In this document: positions 48,985 through 61,100 of the stretch, in pieces | Layout of the letters: each line of letters opens with the position of its first letter | How positions within the stretch are numbered: position 1 is the stretch's first letter | Source: Vitrella brassicaformis | Lineage: Eukaryota > Sar > Vitrellaceae | Assembly: GCA_001179505.1 (NCBI GenBank) | Contig: CDMY01000395.1 | Span: 1-64,000 of the forward strand | DNA: 64,000 nucleotides | Reading direction: 5' to 3' | The notes under the pieces: model-generated | The model's database searches: none | Told to the model about the DNA's origin: nothing | What the model saw: the letters and a program-made list of their open reading frames with translations, nothing else | Position numbers and translations under genes: made by a program

Positions 48985-50659
48985 CTACGCACCGATACGC
49001 ACCGTATCACTCACTCTACGAGCGTCTGCTTCTGTTGCCGCATCCATCTCTTTCGCGTACTCGCGAAGCAGCTCAAGAACACGGTCACCCAGCAACTGGA
49101 AATCTGACAGCTCGAGGTAGATCTGAGCAGAAAGGCGCATCCAAAACATCCGCTTGCTCCCCTCAGTCGGGTCAACATCTGGAGGTAGCTCACGACCGTC
49201 ACCTGCATGCACCAACGGACACGTGAACATTGCGTCCATTTGTCTACCTTTTCTCTTTCAGCCTCACTTGCGAACACGATGACGTCTTCTCGCGGGATTG
49301 TGACGAACCGAAGGGGCAGCGGCGTAGCGAAGCAAACGACATACGTCTGATACCGCTCGAACAGGTCTCTCTGCAGTCTCTCGGCCACCGCCCACTCGCT
49401 CACGGGCAGCCGCACTGTCGCCATGGCAGCGCTCATCTCTGGCGGAGCGGCCAATTCTGTCTGCCAGTTCTTGGCGAGCAGCTGGCCTCCCTCGTCAGCA
49501 AGCTTCTTCAGGTATGCCATGATCTCGGCATCACCGAATCGCTTTCGGAAGTCCAGACAGGCATCCAGAGCGCAGAATGCCGTGTAGTCTCTCGTACCGG
49601 TGTACTGAACCACACACACATACACACACACACACACACACACGAGTCTGCGTCGGCATGTGTTTGTTGCCCACTCATGTGTGCATGGATCTTACCTCAA
49701 ACGAGCCTTGGAAGTCGTCTTTGTAGTCGGACGAAATCACCGTCGGTCGGACGGTGTCGTGCTTGGAGCGGCGGACGAAGAAAATGGCGGTTCCCTTCGG
49801 CCCATACAGCCACTTGTGTGCGTTGGCAACGTAGAAGTCCACTCCTTTGTCGGCAAGATCGCTGAGGTCGAAGGGAATCTGTCCGAGAGCATGCGCGCCG
49901 TCAATGACGACATTGATGTTGCCTTTCTCGCGACACAAGGCTGCCAGCCTCTCGACTGCAAGAACCATACACACAGATGCAAGGGAATGTCCGGACATTG
50001 CAGCCTGCCCCTTTCCCGACCTGGCAAGATGACCGGGGGCACCGATGCGATGTGTGAGAAGACGGCCATCACCCCTCGATGGCCATACTTGTCGAGAGCT
50101 GCCCTAACGGCGTCGACGATGGCCTGCTCGCTGCTCAGTGGGAAGTCCACCATCACCACCAGTGGCACAAACCTCTCACCGACATGTTTCTTGAGAAAGT
50201 CCACGGTGAACGGGACCATTGCGTACGCCGTCGACAGCATCAGCACTATGGGCGGCTCCTCTGCTGACCCATATGCGTCGAAATCGACGGATCGGAGGAT
50301 GGCGTTGATGCCGCTCGAAGCCCCCTCGACAAGCACGAGATTCAGGATCACAATGGACGTAGGCAGCCATCTTCGCACGCGTCACCTTGAGCAGCTCACG
50401 GTACTCCTTGCGGAAAAACAGGTCTGGATATGCCTCCTGCCGCTCAAAGAGAGTGCGCTGATATTGCGCAACGGGCCGTGTGACGCTCCCATAGCTGCCG
50501 TGATTGAAGTTTGTGAACCCGTCAGCCAGCTGCACACACATACACTCATTGCAGCAGATGACCATCAATGGAGCGCATTGAGTACGGCTTCGTTAGAGCA
50601 CTCACATAGAAGTGATGACGGCACGAGTGGCCGAGGGCCTCCTTCTGGTGGTCTGGCAT
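48985..50659 (-). CDS. Class-V PLP-dependent enzyme, isopenicillin-N-epimerase-like
   Basis: This fold includes cysteine desulfurases, desulfhydrases and isopenicillin N epimerase-like proteins. From the ATG at 50659 the exons encode 'NFNHGSYGSVTRPVAQYQ', 'YPDLFFRKEYRELL', 'LVLVEGASSGINAILRS', then 'VVIDGAHALGQIPFDLSDL' with the cofactor-binding Asp, and 'YVANAHKWLYGPKGTAIFF', where Lys of HKW is the Schiff-base lysine. 'YTGTRDYTAFCALDACLDF' follows. The substrate range cannot be told from the sequence. The N-terminal FNHGSYG start is typical of the epimerase-like subfamily, not of the NFS1 type. No clear targeting peptide is visible. The frame shifts near 50345, between 'HCDP' and 'LVLVEG', with no adequate intron. 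The stop is at 48985-48987. Confidence 0.8.
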
Positions 50660-50893
50660 TGTAACCACTGTCGAGATGAATGAGCTGCAGAGAAGCCACA
50701 GCTGATGCATATCCCCTCCTTGGGAGATCTCGGCATGTGAGTCAGAGGACCGTCAGCAAGATGACAGGAAACTCACCACAAACGTCCCATCCGTCATGAT
50801 CTGGGCACCCATCAGCTTCAGCCGACCGTCTCCCCGCTCATCCCTCACCTTTTTGAGCTCGCGTCCATTGTTTACGAAACTTCCCTTGGCAAA
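50660..50893. promoter_or_regulatory. Bidirectional spacer between PLP enzyme and membrane-protein genes
   Basis: A 234-bp start-to-start spacer with TTTGAGCTCGCG at 50853-50863 (heptamer 50856-50862), about 32 bases before the plus-strand ATG. Confidence 0.5.
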
Positions 50894-51493
50894 ATGACAG
50901 CGGAAAAGACCGCAGAGGACTATCTGGAGGAGCTCATACAACAGCATGCTGCAGGTGAGCAAAGATCCAACCACTCACAATGGCTGAATTCCGTTGATGC
51001 GTGTCAGGTTCTTGTCTGTCAGGCTCCTGCTTCCTGTTCCCCGTCGGGGCTGGCGTGTTCTTCGCCTTCTTCTTTGCCGTCGGCGGGAGTGCTGGTTGGA
51101 TGCACAGCTCGATTGAGGGACCGGCAAGCGTCTTCTTCGAGGTGGCCGGGGCGGCCCTGGGCTCCTTCGCGGCCGTGACCACCAACACCGATGCGCCACA
51201 CAAGAGGGTCGGCCTCTTCCTCGTCATTGCGGCCGCGGCCATCCTCGTCAAGGCGTGTGTGTTCCTCTTTCTGCCGGCTGAGTTGAGCAACATAGTCATG
51301 TCGGCATTCTGCGTCGGCACAGGTGAGCAGATTCAGTGGCGGGGGCAGGTGGCCATTCAGCTTGTTTGTCGCTGGCTGCCTTTGTTCAGTTGCTGGTATG
51401 GTGGCTTGGCTGTGGGAGCACGTGGTCACGCCCCATATGAAGCGGCGGGCTGCCTCGGCCAAAGCTTACGCTAGTGGGAAGTTTGTGGTGTGA
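50894..51493 (+). CDS. Small multi-span membrane protein, unknown
   Basis: Three exons encode about 157 residues. A short acidic cytosolic start 'MTAEKTAEDYLEELIQQHAA' precedes a very hydrophobic helix 'FLFPVGAGVFFAFFFAVGG'. A moderately hydrophobic 'SVFFEVAGAALGSFAAVT', a strong helix 'VGLFLVIAAAAILVKACVFL' and a fourth around 'SAFCVGTVAGMVAWLWEHV' follow, then a basic tail KRRAASAKAYASGKFVV. Three or four membrane spans are likely. No known family is recognised and there is no signal peptide. The stop is at 51491-51493. The high Ala/Gly content is typical of organelle inner-membrane proteins, but the location is undetermined. Confidence 0.65.
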
Positions 51494-52505
51494 CAGCATG
51501 GATTAATGGCTGTTGGTGGATGGAGCTGGATGCTGAGCGCGAGATTTGATCCGTGCGACGGACAGAGAGATAGCATAAGTATGCATTCAATGGATGCACG
51601 TATCAAAGGCAGTCTGCAGTCACACATGGCAGGTAGGTACCCATGAGATATCCATGTAGGCAAGGCACGAGAAGTTTGGCTCCAGGCCCCCTCAATTCGC
51701 TCAGACAGACAGACAGATGAAAACTTCTCGGTGGAGGGCACAGACAGGCAGACAGCCGCACAGGTCAGACAGAGAGGATCCATCGACCTTTACACGCCCA
51801 TCACCAGCACCACACTCCATCCAATTTGAGAAGAAGACACCACCGCCGCCCCGCCCCGCCCCACCGGCCAGCCACGCAAACACCGAAAAATTCACCCGGT
51901 GTGGTGTGTTGGTGTCTGGCCGATGGATGCAGGCACCAACAAGCAGGCGGGCGGTTCGGTTGCTATCTACCAGACCACATGCCGGCTGAAACAAGCCTCC
52001 CTCCTTTGTGATACATACCATACATACCATCATAACAAATGGAGCGGCGAAAAAGAAAGAAACGGCGAGTCAGTCAGTCAGTCAGTCGATTAGTTAGATA
52101 GAACACTCACTCATATGTATGATATGAATTGCATATATACGTCACGTCCATTGATCAAAAAGGATGACAGCCGAGTGGCGGACAGGCGAGCAGGCGAGAG
52201 AGAAGTAAAATGGCGGGAAGCATCCATGGGAGGGCGTCACTCAGGGGGCGTGGACAGGCGGTCGGTCGGTCGGTCGGCGGGTCTGTCGGTGGTGTGGCGG
52301 GCGATGGTGTGGCGGCGCCAAGGCTGCCACGACACGCACCACACCACACAGGGAGGGATGATGCGCTGCACAAGACAGCCATCCCGTGTGTGGCCGGTGA
52401 CCATCCTGCCTTATGCCTCACTCGTGACGCCTCTCTGAAATGTGCATGGTGGATGTGTGTATATGTGATGAAGTGTGTGTGTGTGTGAATGTGTGTGCGT
52501 ATCAG
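51494..52505. other. Convergent spacer with simple repeats
   Basis: A 1.0-kb stretch with CAGT (about 52070-52090), GGTC (52258-52280) and GACA runs. The open frames are repeat translations. No exon or RNA gene was recognised. Confidence 0.55.
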
Positions 52506-54436
52506 TCAGTCGTCATCCTCAATGACGATGGGGTCATCCTCCAACTGCACACACCCAACACACCCAACACACCCACACCGGCGGCAGCAACACACAACAA
52601 ACAAACACAGCGTATCTGTCCGCACGCACCCGCCCCCAGCCCACCTCTATCACGTCTGGCGCCTCAACCCCCTCGTCGCCACCATCAGCACCACTGGCAG
52701 CAGCCGAAGCCGAAGCCGCCCGAGCGAGCCCCGCTCGCCGTGCCCGCTCCTTCTGCTCGTCCTGTCGCTCCTTCTTCATCATGCGGTTCCTGAAGGCTGG
52801 CTCGTCGACCAGCTCGAGGTGGAATGTCTGGATGACCTGCCCGTGATCCCAGTCCAGCCGCATTCGCGGCGGGTTGTCGTTGCGCCTCGGGCGCCAAGCC
52901 GGGTCGCGGTAGTGCGGGTCCTTGACCAACGCACCTGAATACATAATGAATGACAACCAAACAGCGCCACAACACACACAGAGAGAGGAGGGGGGGGGGG
53001 CGGGGGAGAGAGGTGTGCGTATGTCTGCGTGTGTTGTGTTGTGTTGTGTTGTGTCGTGTGGGGGGTGGTTGCCTCCGGTGATGACGGCTCCGCCGCCCTT
53101 GAGCGACTGGACGCGAGCAGACTCAACCGACGCCAAGGGCGCACTCGACACACCGGGGGGCTGGTAACGGGCGGGAGGAGAGGGGTAGCGAGGAGCGTTC
53201 CTGCACACAACACAACACCATAAAACAGCACCTATTCTAGTGCCATTGGCTGCTCGGCCAGCGACCGACGCCTGACGGGCGGACATCCATGCTGCTCGCT
53301 CGCTGCGGCGGCGGACGGCCCGGTCAAGGCATGGATGTGGGTCGTGTTCCTGGCTGCCTGCCTGCCTCACTGGCCTGTCTGCCTCTCTGTCTCCCTCACC
53401 TGTGTCCCCCATCGTATCCGCCTGCATAATGTGGCTCGTAGCGGCCGTACGATTCATATCGCCCGCCGCCGCCACCACCGTAGCCATACGGCTCGTAGCG
53501 ATACCCACTACCATAACCCCCATCCCCACCTCGACCATAGCCCCCACCACCACCATGGCCGTGGCCGTGTCCCTGCCCGTGCCCATGGCCATGTCGGCGG
53601 CGCTCTCGCTGCTGCCGCTCCCAGGCGGGGTTGAGCGTCTCTGGGAGCTCCGTCACGATGACCTTCATCCTGCTAAACGCCGACTGCTTGTCAGCCTCCT
53701 CCGCCTCCATCTCCTTCCGCTGAGGGAGGGAGAGGGACACACAGACACACACAGAGGGAGCCGACATGTCTCGTGTCTCTCACTCTGTTCTCTGTGTCCT
53801 TCCCTGTGCCGTGTGTGTCCTTCTACTATAGTGACGTACCTCCGCCTTGACGATTTGGAGGGGCTGTGTGCGCTCGAGCTGCTGGGCGCGTTGCTCGTAG
53901 GGGTGGACGTTCTGCACCACCGTATAGTCGTTGCCCTTCACAATATACTTCTTGGTCTTGATGTCCTGCAGGGGCGGCGGCTGCTGCACCACGAGCTGCA
54001 TGGCCACACGACGGTCGGCGAAGAAGTTCTGGCACTTGATGCCAAAGGGCACCGACCCCCGCTCCCCCTGCTTGTCCAGCAGGGGCTGGACGTTCACCAG
54101 CCACCGGGACTCGTTCCTCCGCTCGCTCAGCTTGATGGCCTCCATCTCCTTGTTGGTCGTCTGGTCGTAGACGGTCGCACGGATGCGCTCGAGCGTGATG
54201 TCCTCGAAGCTCTGGCTCTTGTGGGTGGAGGGTGCGGCACGGGCGGCGCTCTCGCTCACCTTGGCTACTGCGGGCGCTCCTCCCCCCTCCCGCCCGTCAG
54301 ACTGGCGGGAGGGAGGAGCCAACCCGTCAGCAGCTGACGCCACTGGCTCCTGCTGCTGCTGCTGGCTGTATCGCGGCGTGACGGTCTCGCGCTTCAGCTG
54401 CTGTCCCTCGTCCATCGTGTGTCCAGCAGAGGGCAT
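52506..54436 (-). CDS. Unrecognised protein with Gly/His-rich low-complexity region
   Basis: From the ATG at 54436 (just after a likely 5'UTR intron acceptor), the protein starts with a Gln/Ala/Pro-rich segment. A more ordered region follows (about 53840-54220) with 'ITLERIRATVYDQTTNKEME', 'ESRWLVNVQPLLDKQGERG' and 'KTKKYIVKGNDYTVVQNVHP'. A helical piece 'SAFSRMKVIVTELPETLNP' leads into a strongly biased His-Gly and Tyr-Gly repeat (about 53400-53590), which resembles prion-like RNA-protein tails. The next exons carry 'YRDPAWRPRRNDNPPRMRLD' and 'FHLELVDEPAFRNRMMKKER'. The end is acidic, EDDPIVIEDDD, at 52506. The last segment recalls a SUMO-interacting stretch. No domain is recognised. An RNA-binding or nuclear role is only suggested by composition. 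Confidence 0.6.
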
Positions 54437-54798
54437 CGCTGGCGACCTGTGAGACACACAGGACACCACACAGCCATCCCCCGCACGTTACCTTCCCCTC
54501 CTGACCCCTCCTGGCTCTCTCGACCTGACAACGGAGTGTCGACCACTTGAGTACGCAAAAGCTATCTAACCTGGGACTCCCCTGACCTTCCCTGCCTCTC
54601 TGAAACACTGAGCTATCAAATTACTTCTTCTCCCGCTCGCAATTCGGTTACACGGGCTCCCTTCTTTTGCGAGCTAGAGAGCGACGGTTGTTCGTTCGTT
54701 CTTTTCAGCATTTCGCCGGTATTCTATTGCAGAAAGCAGGGCCATGACGTGATATTTCGAGATCTCTGGGAGAATGATGATCTGACCCGGAGGATCTG
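54437..54798. promoter_or_regulatory. Bidirectional spacer of the orphan gene and MGAT1
   Basis: A 362-bp start-to-start spacer with TTTTGCGAGCTAGAG (GCGAGCT at 54669-54675), and a variant CCGCTCGC just upstream near 54633. Confidence 0.5.
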
Positions 54799-57104
54799 AT
54801 GCCGGCGGTGAGGGCATGGCCTCAGCCACATCAGCGGTCAGGTCGTCCAGCGACCATCTTCGTCGGCGCCGTCTGCCTCACCGTCGCCGTCTGCTACATG
54901 GCCATCCTCACCATGCTCTCCCGCAAAGTCCCGGCCGACATCCCCACATCGGCCGACTTCCCCGAGAGCCCTGGTGCGGCTGCAGTGACAAAGAAGCATC
55001 CCCGTCGGTACGTCGACCCGCGCCTGCTTGAGGATCGAGTGGAGGTGCTGGAGAAGGGGATTGAGATGATGAGGAAGGACGTCCAGCGGTCTCTACGGGC
55101 AGCCGAAAGGGGTCAGCTCATGGCCGACTTCCTCGCCGGTGAAAATGGATGGATGGCAGGCACCCATCGATGCTTAAACAAAGAGGGTGTCCGTTCCTTC
55201 CTGCGCAGGCCCAGAGGGTTTCCCTTTGGACGCCACACCAGGGCCGCTGAGTCTGTTGCGTCTGCGGCAGCGGATGCAGGGCGTGGAGACTGCTGTGCTG
55301 ATCATGGTCTGCGACAGGCCTGAATACACCACACGCACACTGCAGGTCATCCAAGCAGCCAGACACACTAACGATAAGCACCCTCACTGTCTGTCTGTCT
55401 GTCTGTCTGTCTGGCCACACGCAGTCTGTGTTGAAGGCGAGGAAGGGGCAGGAGGAGCTTTTCCCTGTCATTGTCTCGCAAGTAGGGGCGGCTGAATCGC
55501 GCGTGGCAACGGGCGGGTGGTCGCCGATTTCCTCCCTCTCCTGCCCATGCAGGATGGCGTTAGCATGGAGGAAATGAAGGCAATTGAGGGCTTCAGGTAG
55601 GTAAGGCGGGTGAAGACCCTGAAGAGAAACAGACACATGCCCACCGACTGTTTCGTTGTGTGTTCAGGTCTGAGGTCTACCACATGGTGCATGCGCAAGA
55701 CCGCCAAGTGCGCACCAAACGGGCGCAGCACTTCAAGTACTTAAACACGGCACAGCCCCTCCGCTTGGCTCGCTTCCCCTCAATTTGTATGTCTCTGTTG
55801 CGCGCCCAGGTACGTGTTGATAGCCCAGCACTACTACTGGGCGGTGGAGATGACTTTCGAGCGGCTGGGGTTCGAACACGTCATCATCATAGAAGAGGAC
55901 ATGGAGGTTTGGTCGCCACACAGACACAGACACAGACACAGACAGGATACCGTCTGTTCTTTGTTTGTGTGCTCAGGTGTCTGGTGACTTCTTCGGCTAC
56001 ATGCGTGCAGCGCAGCCTTTGTTGCACAGGGACCCCACCCTGCTGTGTGTCAGCGCGTGGAATGACAACGGGTCAGGCCACTGCGGACGGAGAGGGAGAC
56101 ACACACATGAGGTCTGTGTGGTGTGTTGTGGTGTGGTGTGGTGTGGCCAGGAAGGCGTCTCTCGTGTCTGATGAGACGGCTCTCTATCGCACTGACGTCT
56201 TCCCAGGTACACACACGCCGAATGGGGGCAGGTGCCCATTCCATGATTTCGATGTATGTGAAGGTTTGGGTTGGATGTTGTCGTATCGCAAGTGGGCGGA
56301 GGTGAGGGGAGACTGGCCAGTGCGTGAGGGATACTGGGACGAGTGGATGAGACACACCATGATCAAACGGGTAGGTACGCCGTGCCGTGTCATCGAGTGA
56401 GTGAGACATGCGACATTTCACTCGTCTGTCTGTCTGTTTGCAAGCGAGCAGGGTTACCAGTGCATCCGTCCTGAGATCAGCCGCTCCTACACCTTTGGAG
56501 AGCAGGGCGTGGACAATTCTTCGACACGTAAGCACTCTCGAGACACACCGCACCCTGCCAGCCCCTTTGTGCAGTCTGTCTGTCTATTTGTTTCGTGTGT
56601 CTCGAACGAAAGGCATCTGGGCCCGATCCTTTTGTACGAGGGCTCGGTCGACTGGAACGCCGTCTCCCTCGCATACCTGCAGAAAGACGCATTCGACCAA
56701 CACATACAGGCAAACAGAGACACAGCAACAGAAAGGCATCCCTCTCCTCACCAACCAGCCCCTTACCTCTTGCCCAATATGTGCAGGACCTAATCATGAG
56801 GTCACAAGAGGTCGACATCGCAGCTCTCCTTGCCAGCCCATCCCCACCAGCACCACCCCCTAGACCATCCTCGCCCAGTGGGCGATGCCTCAAGGGTTCG
56901 GTGCGGAGTGCCTATGAGTTGAGGAGGGACTGGCTGCAGTTGGCGCATCGGTTCAGTCTGATGGAGGATCTGAAGGTGGGTGTGCCGCGAACGGCCTACA
57001 GGGGGATGGTCACGTTTGTGTGGGAGGGGGTGTGCGTGTGGCTGTATGTCGACTGGCCAGTGAGTGAACACGGCAGCCAGCTGAAAGGGCATGAGCTGAG
57101 CTGA
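54799..57104 (+). CDS. MGAT1: Alpha-1,3-mannosyl-glycoprotein 2-beta-GlcNAc transferase I
   Basis: GnT-I adds GlcNAc from UDP-GlcNAc to the Man5 N-glycan in the Golgi, opening the route to hybrid and complex N-glycans. From the ATG at 54799 the protein is type II: short basic cytosolic part, then a membrane helix 'IFVGAVCLTVAVCYMAILTML' and a stem. The GT13 domain follows: 'VETAVLIMVCDRPEYTTRTL', 'YYWAVEMTFERLGFEHVIII' then EEDMEV (the metal-binding acidic triad), 'LLCVSAWNDNG', 'LYRTDVFPG', 'LGWMLSYRKWAEV', 'YWDEWMRHTMIKR' and 'CIRPEISRSYTFGEQGVDN'. The C-terminal 'SLMEDLKVGVPRTAYRGMVTF' also matches. The exons are short and numerous. The canonical triad is EDD; here it is EED. The stop is at 57102-57104. 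Confidence 0.9.
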
Positions 57105-57369
57105 GTGGATTCTCTCCTCTGTCTTATGTATGTCGAGATAATCTCACACGTAATGTTGACGCACATAGACAGACGCACCACATGAGAGAAGCATAGATAG
57201 CACCGAGTGAGTCTGTTCGTTCACTGACTGATCGGACTGTCTGTCTGCACACACGAAGGGAAGGCACCATCAGAATTAAGTAATGCCCTCCACCCCACCC
57301 CAGCCCCCGCACATCACACGTATGTATGTATACGTCGGAGCCATGAGCCATCAGACCGAGCTGAGCTGG

Positions 57370-58107
57370 CTAGAGGAGTGCGTTGGTGTACTCGTGTTGC
57401 AGATGCTTGAGGACCTCGTTGACCTGCTGCATCTTCTGCTTGGTCTGCGTCTTGCTCTTCTGCACCTGCTGCAGCAACACGCGCATCTCCTCCTCTGTCT
57501 GAACGAACAGACAAACCACACACCACACCCACATGACATGCAGCACAGCAGGATGACATACATGGCCACACACCAAACACACGTGTGTGGCCTCTGGCTG
57601 GGTGCTGCATTTGTGGCTTACGTCCTTGACTTTCTGCTGCGCCTGCCGCACCTCCTCCTGCAGCGCTTGGTTGGCACGCTTCTCAGCCTGCACACACATG
57701 AATGAAATGACGAGCAGACACATTTGGGCCACTTAGTTCCCCCGGCATGCCACTGACTGACCTGGAGCTGCTGCTGTATGTCGTCCATCCTTTGCCTCGC
57801 CCCATCAGCAGCGGCCGCGGCGGACTGCTCGGCATCCCTCAAACGACCCTCATACTCAGACCTGACACACAGACACACCGGTGGGTGACACACAGAGGGA
57901 TCCACGCGTGTGTGGTGTGTGGTGTGGTGTGGTGGTGTGTTGGTCGTGAGGGTGAATAGCTTAGCGTAGCGTACGTCAGCTGCTCTCTAAGTTGTTTCCT
58001 CTTGTCCTCGACGCCCTCCTGCAGCTTGGTGACCTCCTGCTGGGCATAGTCCAGGGCCGCATCCTTGCGCGACACCTCCTCACGCAAACTGGACACCTGC
58101 ACACACA

Positions 58108-58140
<33 letters not shown>

Positions 58141-61100
58141 GAGAGGTGGTGTGTGGCGGGGGTGACAGGTGTGGGCGATGGTCTGTCTGCTTGCCTGCTG
58201 CCGCAGGTCGTCCCTGCCGTTCCTGATGTCGTCCAGCTCCTCTTGCAACGCCGACATGTCCTCCTCATGCTTTTGCTGACAGACACCATCAACACACAAC
58301 ACACAACACACAATGAGTCCTCATGGATGTGATGGGCCTTCCATGTGTATGCCATCTCTCCCCGCCAGTCAGTCAGCACACCTACCTCCAGCTCTCTGTA
58401 CTTGTCCTCCTGCTCAGTCAGCCGGTCCTGCCAGTCGTTGTCGCGCCTCCGCTGCCTGGCGGTGGCGTCCTGCAGCTGGGTCTGGGCCTCCTGCAGCTGG
58501 TGCTTGAGGGCCTGCACCTGTCTGCCGCTGTCCTCGAGCATCTGCACCTTCACCTGCAGGGCCACCTCCTTCTCCTTGAGGGTCGACTCGACCGCCTTCA
58601 ACGTGCCGCGAACCTCACTCGCCTGGACAGACAGAGTGGGTGGGAAGGGCGATTGATTGCGTGTGTGCTGCCTTGTGCTGGTGGGCGGGTTAGGTTACCT
58701 CTTGCTGCAGGGAGGTGGCTTGTTGCTTGAGCTCTTCTACTCGGGAGGTCTGGTGGCGAAGGCGGCTCTCGGCTTCATCGGCCTGATGGAGGGAGGGAGT
58801 GAGGGAGAAATGGCACACACACACACACACACACCGGATGTAGGATGGTGTGTGGGGTGGGTGGGAGTAGTGGGTGAGGTGACCTTGGTCTGGAGTGCGT
58901 TGTAGTGCTCCTTGGTGACGTATGTGTGTGAGATGTTGTCGTACTCCGCCTGAAGCCGTCTCTCACGCTCCTCAACCTCCTCCTTCTCGCGACTACACAC
59001 ACACACAGAGAGAGAGAGCCAGATGCGCTCTATGCCCCCCTCAGGAGCATGTGTATGTGTGTACCGCATCTGTGCGATGAGTCTGTCCTTGTCGCGCTGA
59101 GCGGTCTGCAGGCTGGCAAGCTGTTCCTCCAGCTCCTTCTTCTCCTTGGCCGCTGCGTCAAGACGAGAACCGACCTCCTGCAGAGTACGCTTCACTGCCG
59201 CATCCTGGCACACACACACACACACACGGACGCAGAGAGAGATGGGCGTGAGTGTGAGTATGAGTGTGGGAGTTTCATGCCATGCGGACCTACCTCTTTG
59301 GCGGCCGTCTTGAGGACCTCCTGGAGGTCGTCGTTTTTCTGGTTGGCGGCCTTGAGCTGCCGCACCAGGTCGGCGTTGTGGCTCTGCAGCGCCTCCAATG
59401 TCTTCTTGAACTCGTGCTGCACACACTCACTCACACAGACATACATATGGGTTGGTTCATTCATTTCAGAGGGTTGTGTGGCACTGATCTATCTGCGTGT
59501 GTGCGTTCGGTTCGTACCTCCAGTGCTATGATCTGCTGTTCCAACCTAGACCGGTCCTTGTCGGCCTTCTCCTCCAACTCGCGGCGCTGGTCGTCCATAT
59601 CCTGACAGACATATCCACACACACAACACACACACATTGAACCAGCATTCACACCCTCCTCACCTCTCTCTGCACACGTGTGTGATCTGCCTTGCTCACC
59701 CGCTGGTGTGTCTGCGCTCTTGTCTGTAGGTCCCTGACGGCCTGCTGGTGCAGCTCCTGTGCTTCCGTCCGCTGCCGATGGGCCGCCCTCAGCTGCTCCT
59801 CCAGGGCCCTCTCGCGTGTGGCCGCACTGGTGAGCTGCGCACGCAGAGACGACTGCACACACAACACAAAACACACGACCCTTGCAGCACACACTGAGAT
59901 CGTATCAGGCCTGGCGATGCACCTCGCGATTGTTGGCGGCTTCGAGCTCCGTCAACGTCTGATGGGGTCGAATACGCAGCGAGACCTCCTACTTGTAAAT
60001 GATGTGTGTGTGCATTCGTCACTCACCGCTTTGAGCTTTTCCTCGGCTGCTGCCTTGCCCATTCGCTCGGCCTCCTCTGCGTGCCGCTGATGCCTGACCA
60101 GATCACAACACACACAGACGGCCGGCCGCCCGATGAGTGAGTGCATGAACTGAAGGCTGCCGTTCTCTTCTATCTCATTAATCTCACTTGGCGACTTCGA
60201 CTCTGAGGGAGGAATGCTCCGCCCGCAGCTGCTCGATCGTCCGCTGATCCGTCTCGGCCTGGGCAGCCTGGGGGGCAGCGAGGGGGAAAGAATGGATGTG
60301 GCAGTGATAGGGAGAGTAGGTTGTTCCCCCTGTTGTGGTCACCTTCTGCTGTGTATCCCGCTGCTGCTCCTCCACACGACGCGTGAGCTCTGTCACCTGC
60401 TGCTGCAGGGCCTGAGAGAGGGCAGTGTGTAGCGCGATGGACTGGTGTGTGTGTTGTGGCTGTTGGTCTGCTCCTGTTGTTGTCACCTTGATCTGGACGT
60501 CTTTCGCCCGCGTGACGTCGTCATGCTGCTGCTGGGCCGCGTCGGCAGCCTTGGACAGCTCCTGAACACACACACACGGTGGCTCGTCAGTGACACGTTG
60601 ACTCCCACCAAATTGATGAGTTACCTCCTTAATGAGCTCTGACGCCCGCTGTTCCTCGTCCCGCTGCCGCTGGGCGTTCGACACATCGGCCTGGAGGGAA
60701 GCCACCTGCACACTCACGAAACGACATCAGACACGATCGATGTACCTACCCACTAAAAGTCACACGCATACACAATTGCATGTGGCCACCCACCTTTTCG
60801 TCGGTTGTCTTGAGCTGCTGCTTGAGGGCTTCGACGTCGCCTGTCGCATATGAGGCATATGGGTGGGAAAGGGTGTTGGTGCATGGCATGACTCGATGGG
60901 GTGAGTGCGTGGGTATTGAATACATACCTGTGAGTCTGGCCTCTCTGTTCTGGGCCTCCTGAAGCTTGCCCCTGGTCTCGTTGAGCATCGTCTCCAGCGA
61001 CTGACGCACCTGCTCCCTGCACAATCCACACAGACAGAGAGACATCCAAGCAGTGTGCAGGGAGGGCATGCCTATGTGTCTATCGGTCCGGTCTCTCTCT

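Noticed and set aside
53402-54337. Plus-strand frame of about 300 codons opposite the Gly/His-rich gene
   Set aside because: The frame crosses introns of the minus-strand gene and is rich in Leu/Val from complementary codons; splicing supports the minus strand.
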